Shown here: one piece after another, positions 25,081-36,855 of the stretch
Position numbering within the stretch: position 1 is the stretch's first letter
How the letters are laid out: the number at the start of each line of letters is the position of its first letter
Source of the DNA: Entophlyctis helioformis
Lineage: Eukaryota > Chytridiomycota > Chytridiomycetes > Chytridiales > Chytriomycetaceae
Length of the DNA stretch: 63,044 bases
NCBI GenBank assembly: GCA_025526915.1
Contig: JAHLKH010000165.1
Coordinates: 1-63,044, forward strand
Direction: 5' to 3'
Notes under the pieces: generated by a model
What the model was told of the DNA's origin: nothing
Database searches by the model: none
What the model saw: the letters and a program-made list of their open reading frames with translations, nothing else
Made by a program: the position numbers and the translations under genes

Positions 25081-25210
25081 GGCGTGCGTGTGTGTGTGCG
25101 AGCGGGTGTGCGAGCTGGTGGTCTGAAGGGGAAGCTGAAGCAGAGGATCTTGAGAGGATCTTGGCACGATCGCGAGCGAGTCGAGCGTGTTCTGAGCGTG
25201 TCTGTGGCAG

Positions 25211-27181
25211 ATGCACGCCGACGACAACAGCCATGAGCATGTGCGTGTGCGTGTGCACGGCAACAGCGACGGCAGCGACGGCAGCGACGGCAATAGCGAC
25301 GGCCACCTGGCGCCCATGGACGTCGACAACGAGACGGACCGGCTGTGGCTGCTGGCCGAGGCCGCGGCCTTCCGCCTGCACCTGCAGACGGCCGCCGGTT
25401 CTGCCTCGACGCCAACGCAAGCGTCTGCACTTGCTCCGACGGCAACAGCGATGACTACAGCGTTGACGACAGCGCCGACAGCACCGCAAGCGGCCGTGAC
25501 GGCCCTGGTGGTCGACACCAACTTTCTGATTGCGCACCTGAAGCTGTTCAAGGACACCCTCGACCACCTGCCGCACCCGGCCATGGTCATCATGGTGCCG
25601 TACATTGTCGTCGTCGAGATCGACGGCCTCAAGGTATGCGCCGGGCTGTGCCACCGACACGCACTCGCTGACTCGCTGGCTGACCGCAATCGCTGGCTGA
25701 CTCGCTGGCTGGCTGGCTGCTGCAGAACTCGACCAGATCCAATGCCAACGATCGGCTCAACCGCTCGCATGCGGACGGCGATGCCCGACGAGGCGAGAGG
25801 GACGACAGAGACTCGGTGGGCGACTGGGCGAAGCGGGCAAATTGGCTCCTGTTTGATGTGTTCAAGCGCAACGACACGCGCATGCGCGGGCAGAGCATCG
25901 ATGAAGCGAGAGCCAACCCGTCGTGGCGCCAAGTACGTGGCTGCATCTGGATCCGCAGCGTCTGGCATGCCAACGACAATGACTGACCGTCAGCGCACTC
26001 CCGTGGGCTGCAGCAAAACGACGATCAGATCCTGGATTGCTGCCTGCACACAAAGCGGCACCTGGCTCAGCACGTCGTCCTGCTCTCGGATGGTAATGCG
26101 ACCCTGGCGCGTGTCCTGCCGAGCGATAAGGGGAGGCTGACTGCTGAACTGATGGGCACTAGACAAGAACCTCTGCGTCAAGGCCATGATCAGCAACATC
26201 CAGTCCGTCACAGGCTTCAAGGGCGACTACAGGGACTTGATTGCGCACGTCCAGTCGCTAACGGCATCTGTAAACAATCCACATTCCCACTCTCATCACC
26301 AACACAGCCAGCATCACCCGCCTGCGCGGCACGAGTATCAGCAACCTCTGCAGACTCGCACTCATCAGCCTTTTCAGCAGCAAGACATGGACCATGCCGA
26401 CCACGATCTTCAAGCATCATTGCCAGGATATCGTGCTGCCGCTCAACCACAGCCGTCTGGGCATCTCCATCCACAGCTCTCCCTGGCTAGCAGTACGCCA
26501 GACGGCGACGTTGAAATGGACGTGGACATGGACATGGAGGCAGACCACGTCTCGTCTCGCATGAGCACCGACAACGATCATCACACTTCTGCTATCGACT
26601 GCGAAACAGCAGAGACTGTCAGTGCCAGCAAACCAAGCTCGACAGCAACAGCAACCCCGCCTGGACCGCCCTTGACCGCACACCAGCTGGCCATGAAGGC
26701 CATTGCACAAGAAGAGGCAGCGCAGCTCCAAATACTCGAGCGGTTCGAGAACTTGATCTTGGCGCACATGCGCACGTTCCTGCCCGTGCTGTACAAGCGG
26801 GCATTGGGCGACGACTGGATGGCGATTGCCGGCGCGTCCGAGCCGCCGGTAGAAGTGCGCCAAGTGATTGACATGATCAGCAAGTCGTGGACAACCGTGT
26901 TTGTGGCGTCAGGCATGCCGCTCTCTGACACGTACGAGGCCCGGCGCATCAACCAGCGGTTCGGGCAGATGGCTGCCACGGCGGATGCGATCCGACGCAG
27001 CATCCGGCAGAAGCGGGTGATTTTCACGCTGGGCGACGTGCGGCAGTTTCTTGGCGACATGGAGATCCTGGCATGCGACGTGGTCCAATGTGCCGCCGTG
27101 CCAGAGCGATCGCAGTCCCTGCCGCCTGCGGCTGCCGAGATTCGCACTGCTGTTGCCCAAGTAAAGAGCCTGTTCAAGTGA
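25211..27181 (+). CDS. SWT1: SWT1-like PIN-domain endoribonuclease of nuclear mRNA surveillance
   Basis: Exons 25211-25633, 25726-25932, 26014-26092 and 26163-27181. SWT1 is an endonuclease that acts on aberrant mRNPs near nuclear pores. The PIN domain begins VVDTNFLIAHLKLF, with the first catalytic Asp, then VPYIVVVEIDGLK. An insert with basic/Arg residues follows, then NDDQILDCCLHTKRH and VVLLSDDKNLCVKAMIS, which supply the remaining acidic residues. This order and spacing is characteristic of SWT1. It is preceded by an Asp/Gly/Ser-rich N-terminus and followed by a long His/Gln-rich linker and an alpha-helical C-terminal domain (from about 26700) like the family's HEPN-type tail. The ATG at 25211 is 130 bp from the divergent KNTC1 start, so the two probably share a promoter. 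Confidence 0.88.
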
Positions 27182-27395
27182 TGCCGGCCTTGCAATGATG
27201 TGTCAGCAGAGCGGGTGCTGGACACCTTTGTCCAGAACCCACCGCTCGTGCCCCGCATCGCTGCCTGCATTAATGTTCCGGCCTGAAAACAGAACATTTT
27301 TCTGCCTGAAACCGTATGAATATCGGGCCCAGATTAACCGCGTCAAGCACTTATTCCTTTCCGCGCTCGATCTCTTCTCGACCAACCTCTTCGAC

Positions 27396-28788
27396 ATGGC
27401 GCTTATCGAGTTCGCACCGCTGGATGTGCCTCTGCACCGCAGACGCCAGACGGCCGCCGTCCTCTTCTGGGTGCTGCTCATGACGCTCTGCAACATCACC
27501 TCGATTCTGCTTCTCTCGCATTCGGCCACGCTGCCCATCTTCCTCGCCTACGTCGTCTTTATCCTGCTCGACCCGTCGTCCGAGGACGGCGGCCGCAAGC
27601 TTGGCTGGTTCCGCAGGCTGTCGCTCTGGAAGTGGATGGGCGAGTACTTCCCCGTCAGCCTCGTCAAGACGGCCGACCTGGACCCGTCCAAGAACTACGT
27701 CTTTGGCTACCATCCCCACGGTGTGTTCTCGCCTGTCTGTCTGTCTGCCGGTCTGCTGTCGTGCTGCATTGGACAAGCCATCGCATTGGCCATCGGACCT
27801 GTCATCCTTGCCAACACCAACGGCCCATCGCCGCCATCGCCGCCATTGCCACCTGTCCAGCCATGGCGGTCGGGTCACGAGAGCAGCCAAGCTGTCGAGT
27901 GACCAGCATGACAGCTGAGCCCGCGCTGCTGGACCCGTGCTGACACGATCTTGTCCAACAGGCATCATCGGACTGGGCGGCTGGGTCAACTTTGCCACTG
28001 AAGCAACCGGCTTCAGCCAGACGTTCCAGGGCATCGACCTGCGCTTCATGACCATCGATACCAACTTCAACTTTCCCATCTGGCGTGAGATTCTGCTGTG
28101 TAAGTCTCATGCCTGAGATTGCACGGCCCGTCGCCTGCTGGACTTGCGCTGACGCATGGCGCACGCCTGGATCTGCAGCGCTCGGTCTTGTGTCTGTCAG
28201 CCGCCGCTCGTGCGACAACATCCTCTCCAAGGGCCCCGGCAACTCGATCATGATTGTTGTTGGCGGTGCGGCCGAGGCGCTGTACGCCTTCCCCAAGACC
28301 AACGATCTGGTGCTGAACAAGCGGTACGGCTTCGTCAAGGTGGCGCTGCGTCACGGCGCATCGCTCGTGCCCGTCTTCTCGTTTGGCGAGAACGACATCT
28401 GGGACCAGGTGCCCAACCCCAAGGGCTCGCTCCTTCGCAAGATCCAGACCACGTTCCAGCGCGTTGCCAAGTTCTCGCCGCCGCTGTTCTACGGCCGCGG
28501 TGTCTTCCAGTACTCTGTCGGCATCATGCCGTACCGCCGCCCGATTGTGTCTGTTGGTGAGTGGACCGTTGGAACGCAGACACGCGCGGGAGACATGTAC
28601 CATTGGAGACTGACACGGCACCGTCTGCAGTTGGCAAGCCCATCGAGTGCCCGCAGATTGACGAGCCGACGCGCGAGCAGATTGCCGAGTACCACCAAAA
28701 GTACATGGACGGACTGCAGCGCCTGTACGACGAGCACAAGGACGTCTATGCGGCCGACCGCATCAAAGACCTGACGTTTATCGACTAA
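27396..28788 (+). CDS. DGAT2: Diacylglycerol O-acyltransferase 2 family enzyme, copy A
   Basis: Exons 27396-27720, 27962-28099, 28179-28556 and 28631-28788, giving 332 aa. Catalyses acyl-CoA-dependent triacylglycerol synthesis at the ER/lipid-droplet surface. Two N-terminal membrane helices (residues about 20-65) are followed by EYFPVSLVKT, then the active-site motif YHPHG, split exactly at its Gly codon by intron 1. IVVGGAAEALYAFP, KRYGFVKVALRHGASLVPVFSFGEN and PIVSVVGKPIE follow, all DGAT2 signatures. The length equals the typical family size of 330-390 aa. A methionine at 27273 would add a non-conserved extension, so 27396 was chosen. The 3' neighbour 29134-30575 is a paralogue with the same exon layout. 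Confidence 0.93.
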
Positions 28789-29133
28789 GCGTGCGCCGGC
28801 ACATGCCCGCACACGCCCGCGACCCGTATCGTGGCCGCTCGCTCCAACGAGACCTCATCAGCAACCCATCGGCATTCACTTCATATCATTAAAGCTCCAT
28901 ACGCACATACGCACATACGCACGCATCGTCGCAGACGTACAGCGAGAGTCCACGCCGCATCGCCCCATAGCACCGCCCCACAGCGACCTGCTTGCATGTG
29001 AAAGGGACCAATTTTTTCTGCGGCATGTTTGTGCTTGTGTGTGCGTGTGCGTGTGCGTGTGCGTGTGCGTGTGCACCTGCGAGCAGTTTTGCCTACCCCT
29101 CACATCCACCACCTCGACCAACACCTCATCGTC
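28789..29133. other. Intergenic spacer between DGAT2 copies with simple repeats
   Basis: No gene seen. It contains a decamer-like ACGCACAT direct repeat (about 28901-28922) and a TGTGCG microsatellite (about 29035-29074) just upstream of the second DGAT2 start. This spacer must carry the second gene's promoter; no clear TATA box was found. Confidence 0.6.
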
Positions 29134-30575
29134 ATGTCTACCGTCGCCGCGCACAAGCAACTCGACGACGCCGACAAGCCGCTGTTTGCGCCGCTGGACG
29201 TGCCGCTCGAGCGCCGGGCGCAGACGGCCGCCGTCGCCTTCTGGATGGCGCTGCTGCCCATCTGTCTGGCCATCTTCCTGCTCGCCGCCTCGTCCTCGTG
29301 GACGCTGCCCTTGGCCCTCGCCTACGTCGTCTTCCTCCTGCTCGATCCCGCGCCCGAGATGGGCGCCCGCAGGCTGCCGTGGGTGCGGCGCCTGCCCGTC
29401 TGGCGCGGCATGGCCGGCTACTTCCCCGTCAGCCTCGTCAAGACGGCCGACCTGGACCCGTCCAAGAACTACGTCTTTGGCTACCATCCCCACGGTGTGT
29501 TCTCGTCTGCCTATCTGGTTGTCTGCCTGCCTGTCTGTCTGTGTTTGGCTGCCCTTGTCTGCCTCTACTTGCCTGCCTCTACTTGCCTGCCTGATCAGCC
29601 GGCTGACGCTTGCTTTCTTGGGCTCGTCTCTCGCCTGTGCGCCACGGGGAATGGTCACGCTACCAACTCGCCCGCACTGTTCTGCCAATGCCGCCGCCAA
29701 CGCCGCCGCGGCTGCTCCTTCACGCATCCGACAGGCATCATCTCGCTCGGCGCTTGGATCAACTTTGCCACCGAGGCCACAAAGTTCAGCGAGCTGTTCC
29801 ACGGCATCGACATCCGTCTGCTGACGCTGCCCACAAACTTCAACATCCCCGTCTGGCGCGAGCTCATCCTCTGTAAGATCCGCCCTCTTCCGCCCGCCCG
29901 CACTGTCCCGCCGCTCCACTTCTGACCCCGGCTTGCTTGGCAGCATTGGGCATTGCCTCCTCGAGCCGCCGCTCTTGTGACAATGTGGTGACAAAGGGTC
30001 CCGGCCACTCCATCATGCTAGTCGTGGGCGGTGCTGCCGAGGCCCTCTACGCCTTCCCCCACACCAACGATCTCGTCATCAAGAAGCGCTACGGCTTCGT
30101 CAACGTCGCCCTTCGCTCTGGCGCATCGCTCGTGCCCGTCTTCTCGTTTGGCGAGAACGACATCTGGGATCAGGTGCCCAACCCCAAGGGCTCGACGCTG
30201 CGCAAGGTGCAGTCCATGTTCCAGCGCGTTGCGACCTTCTCGCCGCCGCTCTTCCACGGCCGCGGCATTTTCCAGTACGCTATGGGCATCATGCCGTACC
30301 GCCGCCCGATCGTCTCGGTCGGTGAGTTCCTTTTGGTGTGCTGGCTCTCTCGTTGCACACAACACACGATGAAAGGGGGGATGGCCAACTGACGCTCGCC
30401 GATGGCATGGACAGTTGGAAACCCCATCGACTGCCCCAAGATTCCCAACCCCACAAGAGAAGAGACGGCAAAGTACCACAAGCTCTACCTGGAAGAGCTG
30501 CAGCGCGTGTACGACACCTACAAGGACGTTTACGCCGCCGATCGCATCAAGGACTTGACCTTTATCGAGGCATAA
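29134..30575 (+). CDS. DGAT2: Diacylglycerol O-acyltransferase 2 family enzyme, copy B
   Basis: Exons 29134-29494, 29735-29872, 29944-30321 and 30415-30575, giving 345 aa. Same reaction and topology as its upstream paralogue. Motifs: GYFPVSLVKTADLDPSKNYVFGYHPHG region (active-site HPHG split by intron 1), ISLGAWINFATEATKF, VVGGAAEALYAFPHT, GFVNVALRSGASLVPVFSFGEN and RPIVSVVGNPI. Exons 2 and 3 have exactly the same lengths (138 and 378 nt) as in the first copy. All intron positions match, and the first bases of intron 1 are also shared. The N-terminus differs (MSTVAAHKQLDDADK versus MALIEF). This is a clear tandem duplicate. Different substrate preference is possible but not visible. Confidence 0.93.
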
Positions 30576-30775
30576 GCCCGCGTCCATCTCGCGCATCCTC
30601 TTGTCTGCTACTCATCATAGCACCTCATCGTGGGCAACTCGCCCGCTGCTCCTTCTTTAAACCCCCCTTTCTACTCCTTCTTTGCATCTCATACACCTTT
30701 TTCTTGGCTATTCTACCATGTTTCCAAGCAGACCATGTAGTGTATTGGTGTATCAAAGGGTCTCCTTGCCGGCGT

Positions 30776-32477
30776 CTACGCCAGCAGGATGCGGGAATCC
30801 GCCGTCGGGCAGAAGAGCTTGTTGCTCGGATTGATGGCATAGGCCGTCTTGTTGCTCTGCGACTTGAACAGGTTGTTCCTGCGCGGCGATACATACGAGA
30901 CAGTGAGCTGTGGCCAGTTCGCGGCAACGCACCGATCAACACGCCATCGCCGGCTTACCACAGACCCAGGGCAAAGTTGGCGTGGCTGCCAATGTTGGGG
31001 TGGAAGCAGTCAAGACCACCCAGGATGTACTGCGCGGCCGTGGTCGTCACGCCCGCCGACGCCGGGATCGAGAAATCCGCCTGGCCAAGACCTGGGTCGT
31101 AGGACACGCCAAACGACGGATCGGCTCTGCGCTGGTAGTCGGCGGCGATCTTGGCGAGCCGGTCGTTGTACTCGCGAGCGATCTTGTCCATCTTGGCGTT
31201 GTTGACTTTGGGGTCCAGGAACAGACACGGGCAGCCAACGTTCTCGATGCCGCTCTGCACCTGCGCGCACGTCGAATCGTCTTTAATGATCCTGCGCAAC
31301 TAGAGACCCACGGGATGGAGGGGGCTGTCAGTCTATGTACGCGGACAAACGGGTGTGGCGGGCACTTACGGTCGACATGGCTGGCGGAGCCATGAGCACC
31401 ACCACCATGTTGGTGAAGCGCTCGCGCAGCTTGTCGATGGTGTTGCGGATCGTCGCCTCGAACTTGTCGGCACTGAACACGAACTTGTAGCTCAGGTCCG
31501 TGCAGGCGAGACACACGTTGTTGAAGCCGGCCTCGAGCACAAGCAGCTGCAATGTGCAGCCCGTGTGAGCCAGAATGCCAGACAGCCACGCCACCACCAA
31601 CACCAACGCCAACGCCAACATACACACGCCTGGTGACTCACCTTCCAAGGCGCCTTGACATCCCCAGACACGATGCTGTCATAGTTGCGGTCAATGTACT
31701 TGAGCTGGTTGTCCAGGTTGCTGTCGGTGACCCACGATCCCGACTGCGCGGCATTGAGGCCGTACACGGGCGGGTTGAACGGCTGGAAGAGCGAGCCCGC
31801 CGGACAGATGGGGCCGTAGCAGAACGCAAACGACGCATTGCCACGCGACACGCCCAGCAGCTCGCGGTTCCGTGGCTGGAACCGCTGGAGCGCCTTGGCG
31901 ACACTAAAGGCGTCAGCATCGGCACCCGTCACGAAACTTGCACCTGGCATGGCATGGAGTAGCATGTGATAGCATGGGATAGCAGTGTGTGGCGTGGCCG
32001 GGACGTGTTAGTGGGCGGCCGCGGTTAAAGTTGGCCGATGGAGCTTCGGCTGTGCACCAACCCCGAAACTCCTCGCTTGGCGTCTTGGACTTGAACGCAC
32101 GGTCGGCGTAGCGGGGGTCGTGCAGGAAGCGGCTGTTGAGACCCGCAGCCAGCGAGTCGCCCATGACCATGATGACCTGTGCACGCATGCATCGCATTGC
32201 CGTGAGCGTTGCTGCTGCTGGCAGAGGCAGACGGTGGCCAGCGCATCGATTCTTTTTGTGCACTTGGGCCGAGCGGAGTTGGGCCACCTCGACAACGCAC
32301 CTGGATGTCGTCAGGACGCAGGTCCTTGACGCTTGTTGGCGGCGACTGGCGGGGCGGCAGCGCCGGGCAGCGGGCCAGCTGCGTCGAGAACAGGGCCGGT
32401 GCAGGGGCGGTTGCTGCAGCAGCGGCAGAGGCGGCAGAGGCAGCGACAACGGCGGTCAGCACCGAAACAGTAATCAT
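30776..32477 (-). CDS. Secreted phospholipase B1-like GDSL/SGNH lipase
   Basis: Six minus-strand exons: 32301-32477, 32062-32176, 31642-31943, 31370-31546, 30959-31299 and 30776-30878, giving 404 aa. The N-terminus is a signal peptide (MITVSVLTAVVAASAASAAA). Then comes the PLB1-type lead-in CPALPPRQSPPTSVKDLRPDDIQ and block I VMGDSLAAG with the nucleophile Ser. FRGASFVTG follows, then block III EAGFNNVCLACTD (Asn present) and block V LDCFHPNIGSHANFA with the Asp-His pair. Such enzymes remove acyl chains from phospholipids or lysophospholipids outside the cell. Many Cys residues fit a secreted fold. No C-terminal membrane anchor is visible, unlike animal PLB1, and there is a single catalytic repeat instead of four. 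Convergent with DGAT2 copy B, 200 bp apart. Confidence 0.88.
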
Positions 32478-32968
32478 GGTCGGATCGTGGGCAAACCGGG
32501 GAGGCACGGCGAGGCGGCACAAAACAGCCGTCGGCGCCACAGATTCTCCATGCTGGCGACCGACCGCTGCCTCATTAGCTGTGGACCTGCACGTGGTTTG
32601 GCAGGCAGGCATGCACAGACGCGGACGTTTCCGTCAAGACGAGCGGAACTGTCCGAGCGTGTGCTGGGAAACACGCACGAGTCGTGCACGCACATGGAGC
32701 GTGTGTGCTGCTGGAGGAGCCCAGATGCGCCAGATCTCTGCTCGGCCGCCATTCCCCCGTCCTGGGCATCCTCTTGCACACATGGAAACACATGCAGCAG
32801 CACTGTGCTGCCAGTGTCGATTCAAATCTCTCGGCCCAAGTGGCAGCCATTTCTTTGTGTCTTTGAACGGATATGCCATGCATGTCCCAGCAGGACAGAG
32901 CGATGACGTGTTGTCTGTTGCATTGCAACCAATGCACGCACGAATGGCCGTTTGGTTTTGGACGTGCC

Positions 32969-33020
<52 letters not shown>

Positions 33021-33251
33021 GATGCAGATTGACAATGCTCAATGAATGCACACACATCCTTCAAGTCTCTGGCTCACAATCGCATCTGACTGCCACCTTC
33101 CAGATGCTTGCAGTGACTTGTGGTGCGTGTGGCCGGCACGGATCTGGCGCTTTCTGAACGGCGGCATGCCACGAGCACGCTTGAAGCAGTCCAAAAATAG
33201 CTGGACGGGACACTGGCGAGTCCAAAAAGTGTGGTCGAGTGTGCGACGAGC
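32478..33251. other. Intergenic region with TC microsatellite
   Basis: Upstream of the phospholipase gene and downstream of the tRNA. I see no supported gene. A pure (CT)n tract spans 32970-33016. Confidence 0.6.
32970..33016. repeat. CT/GA dinucleotide microsatellite
   Basis: About 23 uninterrupted CT units. Confidence 0.95.
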
Positions 33252-33256
33252 AAAAA
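33252..33256 (-). terminator. RNA polymerase III T-tract for tRNA-Leu
   Basis: AAAAA on the plus strand, i.e. TTTTT on the minus strand, begins six bases past the tRNA 3' end. A second five-T run lies further down near 33232. Confidence 0.7.
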
Positions 33257-33261
33257 GTGAG

Positions 33262-33343
33262 TGAGCGAAGTGGGATTCGAACCCACGCCTCCGGAGAGAC
33301 CACGGCCTTAACGTGGCGCCTTGGACCGCTCGGCCATCCGCCC
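33262..33343 (-). tRNA. tRNA-Leu (anticodon AAG)
   Basis: 82-nt class II tRNA on the minus strand. The acceptor 5' half GGGCGGA pairs with TTCGCTC, with discriminator A. The D arm is GCC...GGC. The anticodon stem is CCACG/CGTGG around loop TTAAGGC, giving anticodon AAG at 33307-33309 (reads CUU/CUC). A long variable arm (TCTCCGGAG) and T arm GTGGG TTCGAAT CCCAC follow. No intron. Box A (in GGCCGAGCGGTC) and box B (GGTTCGAATCC) are intact. Confidence 0.96.
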
Positions 33344-33605
33344 TCATCACATAACCTCGGATTCGCCTCAAACAGCATATACATTGCGTGCACAAACCAG
33401 CCAACACGATCAGCTGACATTGACCATCGCAGTCTGCCATCTGCCATGTGTTGTCTGTGCCTGTATGTGCTGCCTGCATGCTGCATGTTCCATGTGGCCA
33501 CTACTTCCATGGCACATGTTTATTCTGTCCGCCAGATCCATATCCCAAAACACGTCAGCAAACTTCCCCTCACAAACACCAACGCAGTTTTTGAAGAACA
33601 ACAGA

Positions 33606-36600
33606 ATGGCGTTCCACTGGCTGTTTGCGGTGGTCCTGGCAGTGAGTAGTGCTGGTCTGAATCCTTACAACGTTGGCTCATTAGCACCGTCTCATCTTTG
33701 GTACGCTCCGTTGCAGACGTTTGGCTTCCAAGCTGCTCAGGCTTTCCAGTATCTGTCGCCATCGGCAACAGCAACGTCGACGACCATCCGCATAGGCGTC
33801 AACTATGCCAAGGACGCTAATGCCGACCAGGTGACTCCACAGGGTGGCGACCAGTACCGAAACACGATCCACGCAATGAACCTCTGGCTCGACTATCTGT
33901 CGAGCTTGAGAAACCCCGAGCTGCTTCCTGGCGCATCTGTCCAGCTCGTACTCCAACCGCATGCCTGTAAGAATTCTCGGATGCCCCGTGCTTGCAATGC
34001 CAGCATTGTCCCATTCCCTGCTTGCAATGGCGGCCATTGACGTCATCGTCTGGTGGAGATTGATGTGGGATGAAGACGACCCTCTGACGGAGTACTCCCT
34101 TGTGCATTGCAGCCACCATCGCAAACGGCATTGTCACTTCGCTCGACCTGCTCAACACTGGTGTGATTGGCTTGATTGGGTCATGCTACAGCGGGATCAC
34201 CAAGTCGGTACGTTGACCATGCAGGCTCGCCTGGCGTACTTGTCGTGCTGACTGTCCGTCTCTCATCACCAACACAACCCCTCACATCGCACTCGTCGAT
34301 ATCCAATCCCGCCAGACTACCATTCTTGCCGACTCGCGCAACGTTCCACAATGCGACGGGTCGGCCAGCAGCCCTGATCTGTCCAACAAGGCGGCGTACC
34401 CTCGCTTCTTCCGCACCATGCCAAACGACAACATCCAAGCCATGGCCATCTTTGACCTGATCTACAGCATGGGCTGGCGCCGTGTCGCCATCATCAGCGA
34501 GACCGAGGCATACGGCGCAGGTCTCGTCAAGGCGTTCCAGGATGTCGCAAAGACGTTCCAGGTTGCAAACAGCGGATCAACGGTGCGGATTGTGTCGCAG
34601 CAGACAGTGCCGCTTGACGGCAAGTACAACGCGTCGTCGTGGGGAACGTATCTGCAGAACATCCGCGACGCCAATGCCTTTGTGGTGATTGTGTTTGCGG
34701 TCAACGAAAACATCCTTGGATTGATCGAGGCGGCAATGACAGCAGGCATGATGTCCAAAAAGTACGTGTGGATCGGCGGCGATGCAATGATGCAGAACAA
34801 GGTCCTCGCCGCGACCGGCTTTCTCACGGCGTTTCCATCCGACGGCGACGGTCCGGCATTCGACAAGTACAATGAGCTGTGGGCCGCGAATGCCAACGCC
34901 ATCGCGACGGTTGACAAGTCGCTTCCGTTGTATGGCACAAACTTTGCCTCGTGTGCCGATCTGCTCGTGCGCGGGTTCGACCGGTACATGGTCGCAGCAG
35001 CACAAGTGAACGCATCTGTGTCAATGGTCGATCTGGCAGCCGGTCGCTTCAACACCAACTTTTCCAAGCCTGCGCTCATGTTCAACTTTCCCGACACATA
35101 CATCCCGTCTGGCAAGATTGCTCTTGATCCCAACACGGCTGATCCCTGCTCGTCGTATGACATCTTCAACGTGCAGGGTCAAGGTGCCGCAGCATCATTC
35201 GTGCGTGTTGGTGCATGGGATGGAGCCACGCGCACGTTCACATGGACTTCGGCCATCAAGTATGGCGTTGAAGGTTGGTTGATCGCTCGTTCGTGCTCTC
35301 GTGGTCAACCACACACACACTGAGCATGTCTCCATCACCGCTCGACAACAGCTTCAACGGACAAGCCTGCAGACAACATCCTCGTGTCGGACTTTACGTC
35401 GCTTGTCAGTCCGTCCAGCGGCATGGGAGCCACGGCCATTGCGTGCAACATTGTCGCCATCCTGATGATCATTGGAACGGCACTGTTCTTTGTGGTCAAG
35501 CGCCATGATCCGATCGTGCGCAAGTCGTCAGTGCCGAGCATGCTGCTGATCCTTGTCGGTCTGTTCCTGCCGTGTCTGGACGTGTTCACGATGGTTGGCG
35601 TGAGTGTTTGGATGTGTGATCTGCCACAATGTGGCGTGCACAACCACTCACATTACAACTGTCCACGCTCTGTTCGACACTCGGCCAACACCATACCGTC
35701 CCACAGGTGCCAACAACCGTGCACTGCATTGCAGACATCTGGCTGATTGGACTCGGCTTTGCATTTGTACTCGGCGCCATCACGACCAAGCTGCTGCGAC
35801 TGTATCGCATCTTCAACGGTATCGCAGCCAGCCAGAAGGGTATCTCCAACTTTGATATCACCATCCAGACCGGCGGCGTGGTCATGGTCGAAGCAGCGAT
35901 TCTGCTCGCATGGACGGTGATCGATGCACCCAAGCCAACGCTGCTGCAGATCAACCCGCTGTCGTACTACCACGTGTGCTCATCGTCAAACGCCAAGTTC
36001 CACTCGACCATGACCGCGATCCTGGTCGGATGGAACGGACTGATGCTCCTGATCTGCACGACCCTCGCCGTCGCCACACGCAACCTGAGAGCCGACTACA
36101 ACGAAGCCAAGATCGTCGGCGTGTGCGTGTACAACCAGCTCGTGGTGATCTCGCTCGCCATGGCGATGCTGTTTGCGACGATTGGCACGGTCACGATCGG
36201 CACGCTGTTCAGCATCAAACAGGCGGCGATCCTGATCGTCGTGCTCGTCACGCTGGTGGCTGTTCATGGGCCGCGAATGATTGTCTGTGCGCTGGGCGAA
36301 GACGCTCTCAAGGCGAAATCGGTCCTTTCCGGCATCAAGTTGCCGGCCGCGGGAGCAATCAAAACGAGCGTCAATGGGCCAAAGTCGCCCCAAGAGAGTC
36401 GCTCCCTTGCGACAACAGGCAGCCTCAAGGAATGCAAGGCGGAAATGCCAAGCGAGGGCACTCGACGATTTGTGTGCTACAAGCATCCTGGTCTGCTCAT
36501 GCCGTGGATCACCGCCGAGCTCGTGTTTGACCAACAGACGCACTTGATGGTTCTCCGGCGCACCAAACTCGATGTCGACGAAGCCGGTGCGGAGCGCGCA

Positions 36601-36798
36601 TCAAGGCAGTGTGTCCAGCTGTTCGCTGTGGGGCCGCAACTGTTCTTGCGCAGCATTCGCAATCTGCGCGTCGAGGTGGATGCAGCCGATGGACGTATCG
36701 TCCGTATCTATTCGGGCCGGTCCCTCTTCCTCTCGATTCTGTTTGAAAACACCACCGTCGCGAACGAGATGTGCTCATCCATGTCTTCCAAAAACTAA
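33606..36798 (+). CDS. Class C (GABA-B-like) G-protein-coupled receptor, copy A
   Basis: Exons 33606-33641, 33717-33966, 34113-34207, 34316-35273, 35352-35599 and 35707-36798, giving 892 aa. The first exon encodes a signal peptide start (MAFHWLFAVVLA). It is followed by a periplasmic-binding-type extracellular domain (IRIGVNYAKD, IGSCYSGITKS, VPQCDGSASSPDLSNK, WRRVAIISETEAYG, KYVWIGGDAMMQ), residues about 30-440. There is no cysteine-rich linker, as in GABA-B receptors. Seven membrane helices follow (GATAIACNIVAILMIIGTAL through QAAILIVVLVTLVAVHG). A cytoplasmic tail of about 180 residues ends in a globular segment (ITAELVFDQ..MVLRRTKL..GPQLFLRSI). Intron 1 could be read through in frame, but the paralogue has an intron at the same place. 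Ligand unknown. Tandem with 36856-40192. Confidence 0.88.
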
Positions 36799-36855
36799 AG
36801 CCTCCACTTGATAACTGGGCTCTCCAGAGTTTTGCCTCATACCAAGTCGCTCCAA

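Noticed and set aside
24405..25968. Long minus-strand open frames across the KNTC1/SWT1 start regions
   Set aside because: They are antisense or frame-shifted shadows of the KNTC1 first exons and the SWT1 N-terminus; splicing restores the recognisable KNTC1 frame.
32873..33157. Possible ORF over the CT microsatellite
   Set aside because: Ser-Leu repeat protein generated by the dinucleotide tract; no start context, splice sites or domain.
33642..33716. Treating this segment as coding in GPCR copy A because it is open and a multiple of three
   Set aside because: It has good GTGAGT and TTGCAG ends, and the paralogue has a non-readable intron at the equivalent position.
33606..35273. Bacterial-type periplasmic binding protein or horizontally acquired ABC component
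   Set aside because: The ligand domain is spliced in frame to seven membrane helices, the standard class C GPCR arrangement.
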